Positions 42,000 to 51,130 are shown, counted from the stretch's first letter. The stretch: DNA of 64,000 nt from Paucibacter aquatile (GCF_002885975.1 NZ_POSP01000003.1:1550001-1614000), one strand, 5' to 3'. Translations and numbers: made by a program. The notes: generated by a model not told the origin, from the letters alone.

Positions 42000-42467
42000 T
42001 CAGGCCTGGTGCGTGGGGCCGGTGTGCGAACGCTCGTAGGCAAACCAGTCCAGCACCGGAATCGTGCCCGGCAGCACCGGCCGCACCTCGACCGGCAGCG
42101 CCTGCCAGGCCATGGTCTGCTGCTCGCGCATCTGGAACTCGCCCTGCCAGTCGAAGACCTTGCAGAAATGCAGGCGCACGCGGGCATGGGGGTAGTCCAT
42201 CACCAGCTCTTGCCAAGGATGGGCGGCACCGATGGTGATGCCCAATTCTTCTTGCAACTCGCGGCGCAGGGCTTGCTCCACCGTCTCGCCGGCTTCGAGC
42301 TTGCCGCCGGGGAATTCCCAGTAGCCGGCGTAGACCTTGCCCTCAGGCCGCGAGGTCAGCAAGAAGCGCCCTTCCCGGCCTTGCGCATCGCGCTCCACCA
42401 AGACGCCCACGGCCACCTCGACCGGCACGCGGTCGGTGGGCGCCATTCCGGTCAAGGACTCAGACAT
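42000..42467 (-). CDS. Nudix hydrolase, MutT-like
   Basis: A 155-residue protein from the ATG at 42467 with a complete Nudix box, GKLEAGETVEQALRREL followed by QEELGI. AVGVLVERDAQGREGRFLLT and RPEGKVYAGYWEFPGG precede it, as in MutT (8-oxo-dGTP diphosphatase). The C-terminal DWFAYERSH region is short. It overlaps the end of the DUF815 gene by eight bases. A role in removing oxidised nucleotides is likely but not proven. Confidence 0.9.
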   Translation of the reverse strand: MSESLTGMAPTDRVPVEVAVGVLVERDAQGREGRFLLTSRPEGKVYAGYWEFPGGKLEAGETVEQALRRELQEELGITIGAAHPWQELVMDYPHARVRLHFCKVFDWQGEFQMREQQTMAWQALPVEVRPVLPGTIPVLDWFAYERSHTGPTHQA

Positions 42468-43410
42468 GATCGAGGCCCTCCGGTGCCTGGCCGGCAATCA
42501 CGGCCGGTGCCTCCTGGGCCGGCGCGCCGCGCCCGGCCAGATCGCGCGCAAACTGCGCCGCCACCCGGCCCGAGCGCGAGCCGCGCTCCAGCGCCCAGAC
42601 CAGGGCCGGCTGGCGCGCCGCGGCAATCTGCGCCTCGTCCAGGCCGTAGTAACGCAACCATTGCGCGGCAATCGCCAGGTACTCGTCCTGGCTGAAGGGG
42701 TAGAAGCTCAGCCACAGGCCGAAACGCTCGGACAGAGAGATCTTTTCCTCCACCGCCTCGCCCGGGTGCACCTCGCCATCTTCGGTATGGCGGTAGCCCA
42801 GGTTGTCACGCATCTGCTCGGGCAGTAGGTGGCGGCGGTTGCTGGTGGCGTAGATCAGCACGTTGTCACTGGCGGCGGCGATGGAGCCGTCCAGCATGGA
42901 CTTGAGCGCCTTGTAGCCCAGCTCGCCCTCGTCGAAGCTGAGGTCGTCGCAAAAGATCACAAAGCGCTCGGGCCGCTCGGCCACCAAATCGACCAGATCC
43001 GGCAGGTCGACGAGGTCGTTCTTGTCCACCTCGATCAGGCGCAGGCCCTGCGGTGCGTAGGCATTCAGCACCGCCTTGATCAGCGAGCTCTTGCCCGTGC
43101 CGCGGGCGCCGGTCAGCAGCACATTGTTGGCCGGCCGGCCCTGAACGAACTGCTCGGTGTTCTGGCGCAGGCGGGCCTTTTGCGGCTCGACCTCCAGCAA
43201 ATCATCGAGTTGGATGCTGGCGGCATGGCGCACCGGCTCCAGCACCGGCGCGCCGCGTCGGCGGCGGTAGCGGAAGGCCGCAGCGGCCTGCCAGTCGGGC
43301 GCGGCCAAGGACTGAGGCAAGACGGCCTCCAGCCGACCCAGTAGCGCTTCGGCGCGGCTGAGCAGGCGGTTCAAGGGGCTGTCCGGAGAGAGCGAATCGA
43401 GCAGAGACAT
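42460..43410 (-). CDS. DUF815 family ATP-binding protein
   Basis: A 316-residue AAA-type ATPase: Walker A GARGTGKSS (101-109), Walker B-like RFVIFCDDLSFDEGE, sensor VLIYATSNRRHLLPE, and the family-specific EEKISLSERFGLWLSFYPF with QDEYLAIAAQWLRYYGL. DUF815 proteins are widespread and of uncertain function. It lies 65 bp after slmA and overlaps the Nudix gene. Confidence 0.92.
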   Translation of the reverse strand: MSLLDSLSPDSPLNRLLSRAEALLGRLEAVLPQSLAAPDWQAAAAFRYRRRRGAPVLEPVRHAASIQLDDLLEVEPQKARLRQNTEQFVQGRPANNVLLTGARGTGKSSLIKAVLNAYAPQGLRLIEVDKNDLVDLPDLVDLVAERPERFVIFCDDLSFDEGELGYKALKSMLDGSIAAASDNVLIYATSNRRHLLPEQMRDNLGYRHTEDGEVHPGEAVEEKISLSERFGLWLSFYPFSQDEYLAIAAQWLRYYGLDEAQIAAARQPALVWALERGSRSGRVAAQFARDLAGRGAPAQEAPAVIAGQAPEGLDHV

Positions 43411-43475
43411 GCGGGCAGTTTAAGGGCGCGCCGCGGCCGCCCCGGCTGCCAGCGCCTTCGCGCCCCAACCTCAAC

Positions 43476-44147
43476 TCAGCGCGCCAACATGCGCAGCGCC
43501 GCTTCCATCTGCTCGATCGGGCTGCGCTTGAAGCCCGAGCGGGCATAGCGCTGCAGGCGGCCGATGATGAAGCTGACCAGCACCGAGGCTTGGGCATTGG
43601 CCTCCACCGTCGGCGTGCTACTGCCATTGGCCTCGGCAGCAGCGCGCAAGACCTGGCGCAGCGAGCTCTCGATGCGATCAAAGAACTGGTTCATGCGCGC
43701 GACCAGGCGCTCGTTCTCGTAGACCAGGGCATCGCCCACCATCACCCGGGTCATGCCGGGGTTGCGCTCGCCGAACTGCAAGAGCACGGCGACGATTTTT
43801 TGAGCCTGGGCGGTGCCCGAACCTTCGCGCTCGATGATCTGGTTGACCAGCGAAAAGACGCTGCCCTCGATGAACTCGATCAGGCCCTCGAACATCTGCG
43901 CCTTGCTGGCGAAATGGCGGTACAGCGCCGCTTCGCTGACCTCGAGCTTGGCCGCCAGGGCCGCGGTGGTGACGCGGTCGGCACCGGGCTGCTCCAGCAT
44001 GCCGGCCAGGGTCTGCAGGATCTGCACGCGCCGCTCGCCCGGGCGGGGCCGCTTGCGGGCCGGCGGGGCGGCAGTCACGGGATCGGAGGATTCGGCCGAT
44101 GGCGCATCGACGGGCACGGCAGTGGATTCGGGCACGGAGGCTGACAT
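43476..44147 (-). CDS. slmA: Nucleoid occlusion factor SlmA (TetR family)
   Basis: A 223-residue TetR-fold protein from the ATG at 44147. After a disordered Pro/Ala/Ser N-terminus of about 32 residues comes RPRPGERRVQILQTLAGMLE. The DNA-binding part VTTAALAAKLEVSEAALYRH and FASKAQMFEGLIEFIE follow, the SlmA pattern. SlmA binds chromosomal sites and blocks FtsZ over the nucleoid. Its neighbourhood with argB and a HAD nucleotidase is common in betaproteobacteria, here interrupted by a response regulator. Confidence 0.9.
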   Translation of the reverse strand: MSASVPESTAVPVDAPSAESSDPVTAAPPARKRPRPGERRVQILQTLAGMLEQPGADRVTTAALAAKLEVSEAALYRHFASKAQMFEGLIEFIEGSVFSLVNQIIEREGSGTAQAQKIVAVLLQFGERNPGMTRVMVGDALVYENERLVARMNQFFDRIESSLRQVLRAAAEANGSSTPTVEANAQASVLVSFIIGRLQRYARSGFKRSPIEQMEAALRMLAR

Positions 44148-44295
44148 CGGTCGATTGCTTGAAAGAAGTGGCCGGCCGCTGAGGGCCGCAAGAGCAGACG
44201 GTACGGCAGAGAAATCAGCGATCCGGGCCTGCTTGCACCCAGCGCGCGGCCGATTCTGGCACAGCCCGGGGCCGCTCCTGATGTCAGCGCCGCGC

Positions 44296-44991
44296 TCAGT
44301 CGCGCAGCCAGCCCAGGCGTCGTGCTTCGTAGATCGCCTCCACCTTGGATCGCACATGGAGCTTGCGGTACACCCGCTTCACATAGGTCATCACCGTGTG
44401 CGGCGAGACCTGCATGAACTTGGCGATTTCGTCGAAGGTGAAGCCCTTGGCGGCCAGGTGCAGAACCTTGGATTCCTGCTCGGACAGGGCCACCGCGTCT
44501 TCGTCCGAGGCCGGCGGGTGGTGGGCCGATCCGGCCGTCGCCGAGGCCGCGGCACCTTGCGGCAGGGCCGGCGCCAGGCGCAGCAACAGGCGGCGGGCGA
44601 TGACCGGGCTGATCGGGCTGCCGCCGGCGCGCAGGCAGCGCAGCTGCTCCGGCAAGTCCAGGGCCAGGGAATCCTTGAGCAGGTAGCCGGTGGCGCCGGC
44701 CTCGATGCTGGACAGCACATGCTGCTCGTCACCGAACACCGAGATCACCATGACCTCGCACTGTGGCCGGGTCTGGGCGGCGTGGCGGATCAGCTCGATG
44801 CCGCTGCCGCCGGGCAGGTCCAGGTCCACCAGCAGCACATCGGGCAGCAGGCGGTCGAACAAGCTGCGACCCTGGGCCAGGTCGGTGGCGATGCCCACCA
44901 GCTTGATGTCCGACACCGAAGCCAGGGAGCGGGTGAAGGCATCGCGGAAACTGAGCTGGTCTTCGACGATCAGGACAGAGAAATTGGGCAT
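44296..44991 (-). CDS. LuxR/NarL-type response regulator
   Basis: 231 residues from the ATG at 44991. The receiver domain (VLIVEDQLSFRDAF, phospho-aspartate in DVLLVDLDLPGGSG, lysine in YLLKDSLA) is joined by an Ala-rich linker to a LuxR helix-turn-helix (LSEQESKVLHLAAKGFTFDE, IAKFMQVSPHTVMTYVKRVY). No histidine kinase is adjacent, so it is an orphan here. The partner kinase and targets are unknown. Confidence 0.94.
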   Translation of the reverse strand: MPNFSVLIVEDQLSFRDAFTRSLASVSDIKLVGIATDLAQGRSLFDRLLPDVLLVDLDLPGGSGIELIRHAAQTRPQCEVMVISVFGDEQHVLSSIEAGATGYLLKDSLALDLPEQLRCLRAGGSPISPVIARRLLLRLAPALPQGAAASATAGSAHHPPASDEDAVALSEQESKVLHLAAKGFTFDEIAKFMQVSPHTVMTYVKRVYRKLHVRSKVEAIYEARRLGWLRD

Positions 44992-45163
44992 GGAGGATCC
45001 GGGTTGCGCCGAACCATTCTGCACCCCCTCGCCCGCCGCGGCCAATGCGGCAAGCCCCTAGGGTTGGGCCGCCTCACATCCCACATCCTTGGGATAGGCA
45101 AGCCAGCCAGACATGACGCCGGATTCCAGCGGCATGCACGTGGAGCAGCGCCGTGGCGACGCT

Positions 45164-45853
45164 TCAGCGAAGCAGGGTTTGCAGGCTGCGCACCCGACGG
45201 TCGACATAGGCCGGGCGGCGACGCAGCGGCTGCTGTGCGCCCGGCCCGGTGGCAGCACACTTCAGCCAGCGCTGCATCCTGACCGTGGACATGCCCACGC
45301 GGCGCGCCGCTTTTTGGTGCACCAGGGTGTCTTCCACCAGGATGCATTGGCCGGGCAGCAGCTTCAAACGCGCCAGCAGGTGGCGGAACATGCGCGCATC
45401 CGGCTTGGGCCGCAGCTGGCCGAACATGCGCATCTGCTCCACCGCGATCACGGCCTCAAAGTCGCGCGCCATGCCCAGGGTGTGCAGCACGCGCAAGGCA
45501 TAGTCCAGCGGCGCATTGGTCAGTAGGAACTTGCGCCCGGGCAGGCGGCGCAAGGCGGCCAGGTCATGGGCATGGCTGTGCAAGCCTGGCTCCATACCCG
45601 GCAGCGCATGCGTTTCGGCCAGGAAATGCGCGGCCGACACACCGTGATGGCGAACCAAGCCCAGCAGCGTGGCGCCGTAACGGTGCCAGTACCGCGAACG
45701 CAGCTCTGCGGCCTGATCGCCTGGCACCCCCAGGTGGCGGACGATGTACTCGTTCATCGCCACATTGAGCGCCCCGAACACATGGGCCGAGGCGTTGTGC
45801 AAGGTGTTGTCGAGGTCGAAGAACCAGACCTGGGACGCGCGGCGCTCGTTCAC
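45164..45853 (-). CDS. HAD-family pyrimidine 5'-nucleotidase (GTG start)
   Basis: 229 residues. Motif I is VWFFDLDNTLHN at the N-terminus, motif II KFLLTNAP, and motif III/IV KPDARMFRHLL with CILVEDTLVHQ. This matches SDT1/UmpG-like pyrimidine 5'-nucleotidases. The start must be GTG at 45853: upstream in frame there is a stop within 40 bp and no ATG. It follows argB on the same strand; the DNA between them is a tandem repeat of the argB end. Confidence 0.88.
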   Translation of the reverse strand: MNERRASQVWFFDLDNTLHNASAHVFGALNVAMNEYIVRHLGVPGDQAAELRSRYWHRYGATLLGLVRHHGVSAAHFLAETHALPGMEPGLHSHAHDLAALRRLPGRKFLLTNAPLDYALRVLHTLGMARDFEAVIAVEQMRMFGQLRPKPDARMFRHLLARLKLLPGQCILVEDTLVHQKAARRVGMSTVRMQRWLKCAATGPGAQQPLRRRPAYVDRRVRSLQTLLR

Positions 45854-45873
45854 GACACAGCTGAGTGGTTCAA

Positions 45874-46015
45874 CTTCAGTGCGACCGGATCATGGCAAGT
45901 CTTCCCTTCGGTCAGACGCGGAACAAGCCTTCGGTCTCAGTGAGACCGAATCATTGCAAGTCTTCCCTTCGGTCAGACGCGGAACAAGCCTTCGGTCTCA
46001 GTGAGACCGAATCAT
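45874..46015 (-). repeat. 61-bp tandem repeat of the argB 3' end
   Basis: On the minus strand the last codons of argB, ATG-ATT-CGG-TCT-CAC-TGA (Met-Ile-Arg-Ser-His-stop), begin at 46015 and recur at 45954. They appear in slightly changed form at 45893 (ATGATCCGGTCGCACTGA). Period is exactly 61 bp, two full units and a partial third. In the first two units the stop codon sits inside the palindrome TTCGGTCTCA-G-TGAGACCGAA (plus strand). Only the first copy ends argB; the others are untranslated. The third copy reaches 20 bp before the HAD start. Confidence 0.9.
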
Positions 46016-46915
46016 TGTTCCGTACGCCTGGTCCGACAGGATCTCGAGCAGCATGGCATGTGGCACGCGGCCGTCGATGATGTGGACCGCGTTGACGCCG
46101 CTCTTGGCCGCGTCGATGGCGCCGGCGATCTTGGGGATCATGCCGCCGCTGATGGTGCCGTCGGCCACCAGCTCGTCGATGCGGCGCGGGGTCAGCTCGG
46201 TCAGCAGCTGGCCTTCCTTGTCCAGCACGCCGCGGATATTGGTCAGCATCAAGAGCTTTTCAGCACGCAACACAGTGGCCAGCTTGGCCGCCACCACATC
46301 AGCGTTGATGTTGTAGCTCTCGTTGTGCTCGCCAAAACCGATGGGGCTGACCACGGGGATGAACTGGTCGTTCTGCAAGGCCTTGACCACGCTGGGGTCG
46401 ATGGAGACGATGTCGCCGACCTGGCCGATGTCGTGCTCCTTGCTCGGATCATCCTTGTCCTGAATCATCAGCTTCTTGGCGCGGATCAAGCCGCCATCAC
46501 GGCCTGTCAGGCCCACGGCCTTGCCACCGGCGGCATTGATCAGACCCACCACGTCCTGCTGCACTTCACCGGCCAGCACCCACTCGACCACGTCCATGGT
46601 CTCCTGGTCGGTGACGCGCATGCCCTGGATGAAATGGCCCTTCTTGCCCAGCTTGCTCAGCAGGCCTTCGATCTGCGGGCCGCCGCCGTGCACCACCACC
46701 GGGTTCAGACCCACCAGCTTGAGCAGCACCACGTCCTCGGCGAAGTCTTTCTGCAGCTCCGGGTCGGTCATGGCGTTGCCGCCGTATTTGATGACGATGG
46801 TCTTGCCGTGGTACTTGCGGATGTAGGGCAGCGCCTGAGACAGGATCTCGGCCTTCTCGCGCGGGGCAATATGGGCCACATCGGTGCTGGAGGTGGCGGT
46901 CGTGTCGTTCGTCAT
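45998..46915 (-). CDS. argB: Acetylglutamate kinase
   Basis: Second step of arginine synthesis. The 305 residues from the ATG at 46915 contain KTIVIKYGGNAMTDPEL, PVVVHGGGPQIEGLLSKLG, VGLTGRDGGLIRAKKL, VSPIGFGEHNESYNINADV and the C-terminal GGMIPKIAGAIDAAKSG. The protein ends GTMIRSH, and the DNA coding for this end is tandemly repeated downstream. Arginine feedback inhibition cannot be judged by eye. It is divergent from the CDF gene with 96 bp between starts. Confidence 0.97.
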   Translation of the reverse strand: MTNDTTATSSTDVAHIAPREKAEILSQALPYIRKYHGKTIVIKYGGNAMTDPELQKDFAEDVVLLKLVGLNPVVVHGGGPQIEGLLSKLGKKGHFIQGMRVTDQETMDVVEWVLAGEVQQDVVGLINAAGGKAVGLTGRDGGLIRAKKLMIQDKDDPSKEHDIGQVGDIVSIDPSVVKALQNDQFIPVVSPIGFGEHNESYNINADVVAAKLATVLRAEKLLMLTNIRGVLDKEGQLLTELTPRRIDELVADGTISGGMIPKIAGAIDAAKSGVNAVHIIDGRVPHAMLLEILSDQAYGTMIRSH

Positions 46916-47011
46916 GGCGGCGGGCGCTCGGCAGGCAGGGGTTGAAACTGGCGCGATTGTAGGTTTGAAGCGCCGCACCATTCAGCCGCGCTTCAGCGGA
47001 AGGCCGCCACA

Positions 47012-47932
47012 ATGCGGGCCATGCAAGTCGCCTCCTACCTGAAGCTGTCCATCGCCGTCGCCCTGGTGACCATCGCCCTGAAAACCGGCGCCTGGTGGTG
47101 GACCGATTCCGTCAGCCTGGCCGCCGATGCGCTGGAATCCCTGGTCAACCTGGCCGGCGCCATCTTCGCCCTGGCCATGGTCACGGTGGCGGCCAAGCCG
47201 CCGGATGCCGAGCATCCATTTGGCCACCACAAAGCCGAGTATTTCTCCAGCGGCTTTGAAGGCGTGCTCATCATCGCCGCCGGCCTGGGGATCATCTGGG
47301 CCTCGGTTCACCGCCTGCTGGACCCGCAGCCGGTGGAAGGCCTGGGCCTGGGCGTGGCCCTGGCGGTGATCAGCTCGGCCTTGAACGGCGGCCTGGCCTG
47401 GGCCATGCTGAAGAAGGCGCGCGAGCACCGCTCCATGGCCCTGGAGGCCGATGCACGGCACCTGTTCACCGATGTCTGGACCTCGGCCGGTGTGGTGCTG
47501 GGCCTGCTCGGCGTCATGCTGTCCGGCTGGCAGTGGCTGGACCCGCTGCTGGCCGCCGTGGTGGCCCTCAACATCTTGCGCGAGGGCGTGCACCTGGTCT
47601 GGAAGTCCAGCCACGGCCTGATGGACCCAGCCCTGGACCCTGAAGAGCTGCGCGCGGTGCAAGAAGTGCTGGACCGCTTTGCCCAGGCCCAGCACATCCG
47701 CTTCGACCACATCGCCAGCCGCAGCGCCGGCCAGCGCCGCTACCTCGACCTGCACATGCACATGCCCGCCAGCTGGAGCCTGGGCCAGGCCGCGGCCGAG
47801 CGCAATGCGCTGGAGCGCGCGCTGATGGTCGCCGTGCCCGGCTTGCGCGCCAGCATCCAGCTGCTGCCCAGCGATGTGGAAGCGCATTTTGATGACCCAC
47901 AAGATGAAAGTCAGATGGAGTTGAAGCCATGA
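47012..47932 (+). CDS. Cation diffusion facilitator family transporter
   Basis: A 306-residue divalent-metal antiporter with about six membrane helices and a cytoplasmic C-terminal domain. Helix 5 keeps the HxxxD pair in ADARHLFTDVWTSAG. Helix 2 reads LAADALESLVNLAG, so the usual Asp/Asp (as in FieF) is Glu/Asn, a variant seen in one branch of the family. EHPFGHHKAEYFSSG is the inter-helix loop. The ATG at 47012 has a GGAAGG site eight bases before it. Substrate metal is not predictable from this. Confidence 0.92.
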   Translation: MRAMQVASYLKLSIAVALVTIALKTGAWWWTDSVSLAADALESLVNLAGAIFALAMVTVAAKPPDAEHPFGHHKAEYFSSGFEGVLIIAAGLGIIWASVHRLLDPQPVEGLGLGVALAVISSALNGGLAWAMLKKAREHRSMALEADARHLFTDVWTSAGVVLGLLGVMLSGWQWLDPLLAAVVALNILREGVHLVWKSSHGLMDPALDPEELRAVQEVLDRFAQAQHIRFDHIASRSAGQRRYLDLHMHMPASWSLGQAAAERNALERALMVAVPGLRASIQLLPSDVEAHFDDPQDESQMELKP

Positions 47933-48369
47933 TCGCCGTGCTGCAACGCGTGCAACACGCCCAGGTGGAAGTGGAAGGCCACATCACCGGCGCCATCGGA
48001 CCGGGTCTGCTGATGCTGGTCTGCGCCGAGCCGGGCGACAGCGAGGCTCAGGCCGACAAGCTGATTGCCAAGGTGCTCAAGCTGCGCGTCTTCAGTGACG
48101 AGGCCGGCAAGATGAACCGCAGCGTGCAAGACATCGCCGGCGGCCTGCTGATCGTCTCGCAGTTCACCCTGGCCGCCGACTGCAGCAGCGGCAACCGGCC
48201 CAGCTTCACCGGCGCGGCCGGCGCCGAGCAGGGGCGGCGCTTGTATGACCACTGCCTGCAAGTCGCTCGGCGCCTGCACCCCCGGGTGGAAGCCGGCGAA
48301 TTTGGCGCCGACATGAAGGTCAGCCTGCTCAATGACGGGCCAGTGACCATCCCGATCACGATTCGCTGA
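47929..48369 (+). CDS. dtd: D-aminoacyl-tRNA deacylase
   Basis: Hydrolyses D-aminoacyl-tRNAs to keep translation stereospecific. The 146 residues have MIAVLQRVQHAQVEVEG, LIVSQFTLAADCSSGNRPSF with the catalytic serine-glutamine-phenylalanine region, and the cross-subunit motif NDGPVTIPI. Starts with an ATGA overlap with the CDF gene. Confidence 0.97.
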   Translation: MIAVLQRVQHAQVEVEGHITGAIGPGLLMLVCAEPGDSEAQADKLIAKVLKLRVFSDEAGKMNRSVQDIAGGLLIVSQFTLAADCSSGNRPSFTGAAGAEQGRRLYDHCLQVARRLHPRVEAGEFGADMKVSLLNDGPVTIPITIR

Positions 48370-48389
48370 TCCTCCCTGGAGCCTCCCCG

Positions 48390-48860
48390 ATGAGCATCTC
48401 CTTGAACGTCAACGGCCAGGACCTACGGTTGGACATCGAGCCCGAAACGCCCCTGCTCTGGGTGCTGCGTGACGAGCTGGGCCTGACCGGCACGAAATTT
48501 GGCTGCGGCGTGGCCAGCTGCGGCGCCTGCACCGTGAGCGTGGACGGCGTGGCCACTCGCTCCTGCGTCATGCCCATTTCGGCCCTCGAAGGCACCAAGA
48601 TCCGCACCATCGAGGCCGAGCCCGACCGCATCACCGCCGCCCTGCAAGCGGCCTGGGTGCAGCTGCAGGTGCCGCAATGCGGCTACTGCCAGAGCGGCAT
48701 GATCATGGCCGCAGCCGCGCTGCTGCGCAGCAATCCCAAGCCCAGTGATGCCGACATCGACGCCGACATCAACAACCTCTGCCGCTGCGGTACCTACCAG
48801 CGCATTCGAGCGGGCATCCATCTGGCCGCCCAGCAACTGAACGGGAGTGCCTCCGCATGA
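48390..48860 (+). CDS. (2Fe-2S)-binding subunit of a molybdenum hydroxylase (IorA-like)
   Basis: A 156-residue iron-sulfur subunit. The plant-type cluster is in FGCGVASCGACTVSVDG with a later Cys at SCVMPIS, and the second cluster in QCGYCQSGMIM with NNLCRCGTYQRIR. This two-cluster layout matches the small subunit of isoquinoline 1-oxidoreductase-type enzymes. It overlaps the large subunit by four bases (ATGA). A TGGAG site precedes the start. Confidence 0.93.
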   Translation: MSISLNVNGQDLRLDIEPETPLLWVLRDELGLTGTKFGCGVASCGACTVSVDGVATRSCVMPISALEGTKIRTIEAEPDRITAALQAAWVQLQVPQCGYCQSGMIMAAAALLRSNPKPSDADIDADINNLCRCGTYQRIRAGIHLAAQQLNGSASA

Positions 48861-51118
48861 AGCGCCGCGGCTTTCTGATTGCCGGTGGCCTGCTGGGCGG
48901 CGGCGTGCTACTCGGCGTGGGCTTGACCACGGCGCCCTCAGCCGCCTCCCGCCTGGGTGACAAAACCCAGCTGCCGACCGAGCCGGGCCAGGTCGCGTTG
49001 AACGGCTGGGTCAAGATCCTGCCGGACGGCCGCGTCATCGTCGCCTCACCACGCGCCGAGATGGGCCAAGGCGTTCACTCGGCCCTGGCCATGCTGGTGG
49101 CCGAGGAGCTGGACGCCGACTGGAAGCAGGTCAGCACCGAACAAGCACCGCTGGCGCAGATCTACGCCAACACGGCAGTGCTGGTGAATGTCCTGCCCTT
49201 CAGCGCTGACGATGACAGCCTGCTGGCGAACCTGGCCCGGCGCTCCATGCAGCGGGTCGGCTATCTGCTGAGCCTGCAGATCACCGGTGGCTCCTCCAGC
49301 ATCCGCGATGCCTGGGAGCCCCTGCGCCTGGCCGGTGCCACCGCGCGGGCCATGCTGCTCGATGCCGCGGCACAGCGCTGGAACGTGACGCCGGAAAGCT
49401 GCCAGGTGCAAGCCGGTGTGGTTCGCCACCCGGCCAGCGGGCGCCAGGCCGGCTTTGGCGAGCTGGCGCCGGACGCCGCCCGGATTAGCCCGCAGCAAGA
49501 CCTGACCCTCAAAACCCCGAGCCAGTTCCGCCTGATCGGCAAGCCCATGCCGCGCACCGACATTCCGGCCAAGGTCAATGGCCAGGCGCAGTTCGGCATC
49601 GACATGCGCCCCGAGGGCCTGCTCTACGCTGCCATCCGCCACTGCCCGGTGCTGGGCGGCAAGGTCCACAAGCTCGAAAGCGCCGCAGCCAAGGCCCGCC
49701 GTGGCGTGGCCGATGTGATCGTGCTGCAGGAACGCGCGGTGGTGGTGCTGGCCGATCGTTACTGGCGCGCCAAGCAGGCGCTCGATGCGCTCGACATCGA
49801 GTGGAACGAAGGCCCCAACGCCCAGCTCGATTCCGCTCAGATCGACCGTCAGCTCAAGCAGACATTGGACAGCAAGGACAAGGGCAGCGGCTTCCGCCAG
49901 CTTGGCGACGCCGAGGCCGCCTTGCAGCAGGCCGAGCGCCAGTTGGACGCGCTCTATCGAGCCCCTTTCCTGGCCCACGCGGCCATGGAGCCGATCAACT
50001 GCACGGCCCAATTCAAGGACGGCCATCTGAAGGTGTGGTGCGGCACGCAGGTGGCATCACTGGCACGCTGGAAGGCCGCCCAGGTGGCCGGCATCGACAG
50101 CGACCATGTGACGCTGCATGTGCCCCTGCTCGGTGGCGGTTTCGGCCGCCGCCTGGAGCTGGACATGGTCGAAGAGACGGTGCTGCTGGCCATGCAGGCC
50201 CAAGGCCGGCCGGTCAAGCTCGTGTGGTCGCGCGAGGAGGACATGCAGCACGATATGTACCGCCCCGTCGCCATGGCCAGCTTCAGCGCCGCGCTCGATG
50301 CGCAAGGCCGCCCCCAGGCCTGGCTGAACCGCGTGGCCGCGCCTTCCATCGGCCTGGCCACGACCGAGCGCCTGCTGCCCTCGATGGCGGCGGACTCTCC
50401 CGACAAGAACCAGATCGAAGGCGCTTTCGACCTGCCCTACGCCATACCGAACCTGAGCGTGCGCCAGCTGCGGGTGAAAACACCGGTGCCGATTGGCTCC
50501 TGGCGCAGCGTTGGCCATTCCTACAACGCCTTCTTCACCGAGGGCTTCATCGACGAACTGGCCCACGCCGCAAAAAAAGACCCCTTCGAGTTCCGCCGCG
50601 CCCTGCTGGTTGACAAGCCGCGCCACCGCGCGGTGCTGGAGCTGGCCGCGGCCAAGGCCGGCTGGGGTCAGCCCTTGCCGGCGGGACGGGCCCGCGGCAT
50701 CGCCGTGCATGAGAGCTTTGGCTCCTGGTGTGCCCAGGTGGCCGAGGTGTCGCTGCAGGATGGGCAGCCGCGGGTGCATCGAGTGGTCTGCGCCCTCGAC
50801 TGCGGCGTGGTCGTCAACCCCGACACGGTCGAAGCCCAGATGCAGGGCTCCATCGTCTACGGCCTGTCGGCCGCACTCTACGGCGAGATCACCTTGAAAA
50901 ACGGCCGGGTCGAGCAAAGCAACTTCCCCGACTACGAGGCAGTTCGCTTCGCGCAAATGCCCCAGATCGAGGTGCACATCGTGCCCAGCAGCGCGGCGCC
51001 GGGTGGAGTCGGTGAGCCGGGCACGCCGCCGATCGCGCCGGCCGTGGTCAACGCCTTGTTTGCACTGACCGGCCGGCGGATTCGCGAGCTGCCGCTGCGG
51101 CCCGAGCTGTTCGCCTGA
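48857..51118 (+). CDS. Molybdopterin-binding subunit of a molybdenum hydroxylase (IorB-like)
   Basis: 753 residues, xanthine dehydrogenase/isoquinoline oxidoreductase family large subunit. The N-terminus (MKRRGFLIAGGLLGGGVLLG) is a twin-arginine signal, so the enzyme is probably exported folded by the Tat genes of this window. Cofactor-binding motifs include AEMGQGVHSALAMLV, LLGGGFGRRLELDMVEE and the active-site glutamate in GGVGEPGTPPIAPAVVNALF. The real substrate (an N-heterocycle or aldehyde) is unknown. No FAD subunit is present, as in the IorAB type. Confidence 0.93.
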   Translation: MKRRGFLIAGGLLGGGVLLGVGLTTAPSAASRLGDKTQLPTEPGQVALNGWVKILPDGRVIVASPRAEMGQGVHSALAMLVAEELDADWKQVSTEQAPLAQIYANTAVLVNVLPFSADDDSLLANLARRSMQRVGYLLSLQITGGSSSIRDAWEPLRLAGATARAMLLDAAAQRWNVTPESCQVQAGVVRHPASGRQAGFGELAPDAARISPQQDLTLKTPSQFRLIGKPMPRTDIPAKVNGQAQFGIDMRPEGLLYAAIRHCPVLGGKVHKLESAAAKARRGVADVIVLQERAVVVLADRYWRAKQALDALDIEWNEGPNAQLDSAQIDRQLKQTLDSKDKGSGFRQLGDAEAALQQAERQLDALYRAPFLAHAAMEPINCTAQFKDGHLKVWCGTQVASLARWKAAQVAGIDSDHVTLHVPLLGGGFGRRLELDMVEETVLLAMQAQGRPVKLVWSREEDMQHDMYRPVAMASFSAALDAQGRPQAWLNRVAAPSIGLATTERLLPSMAADSPDKNQIEGAFDLPYAIPNLSVRQLRVKTPVPIGSWRSVGHSYNAFFTEGFIDELAHAAKKDPFEFRRALLVDKPRHRAVLELAAAKAGWGQPLPAGRARGIAVHESFGSWCAQVAEVSLQDGQPRVHRVVCALDCGVVVNPDTVEAQMQGSIVYGLSAALYGEITLKNGRVEQSNFPDYEAVRFAQMPQIEVHIVPSSAAPGGVGEPGTPPIAPAVVNALFALTGRRIRELPLRPELFA

Positions 51119-51130
51119 GCACGCCGCCGC

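Noticed and set aside
45874..46015. CRISPR-like array
   Set aside because: The 61-bp units are contiguous and near-identical with no unique spacers, and they copy the argB end.
45566..46080. Plus-strand frames with repeated peptide units
   Set aside because: The repetition comes from the 61-bp DNA repeat; the frames are antisense to the HAD and argB genes.
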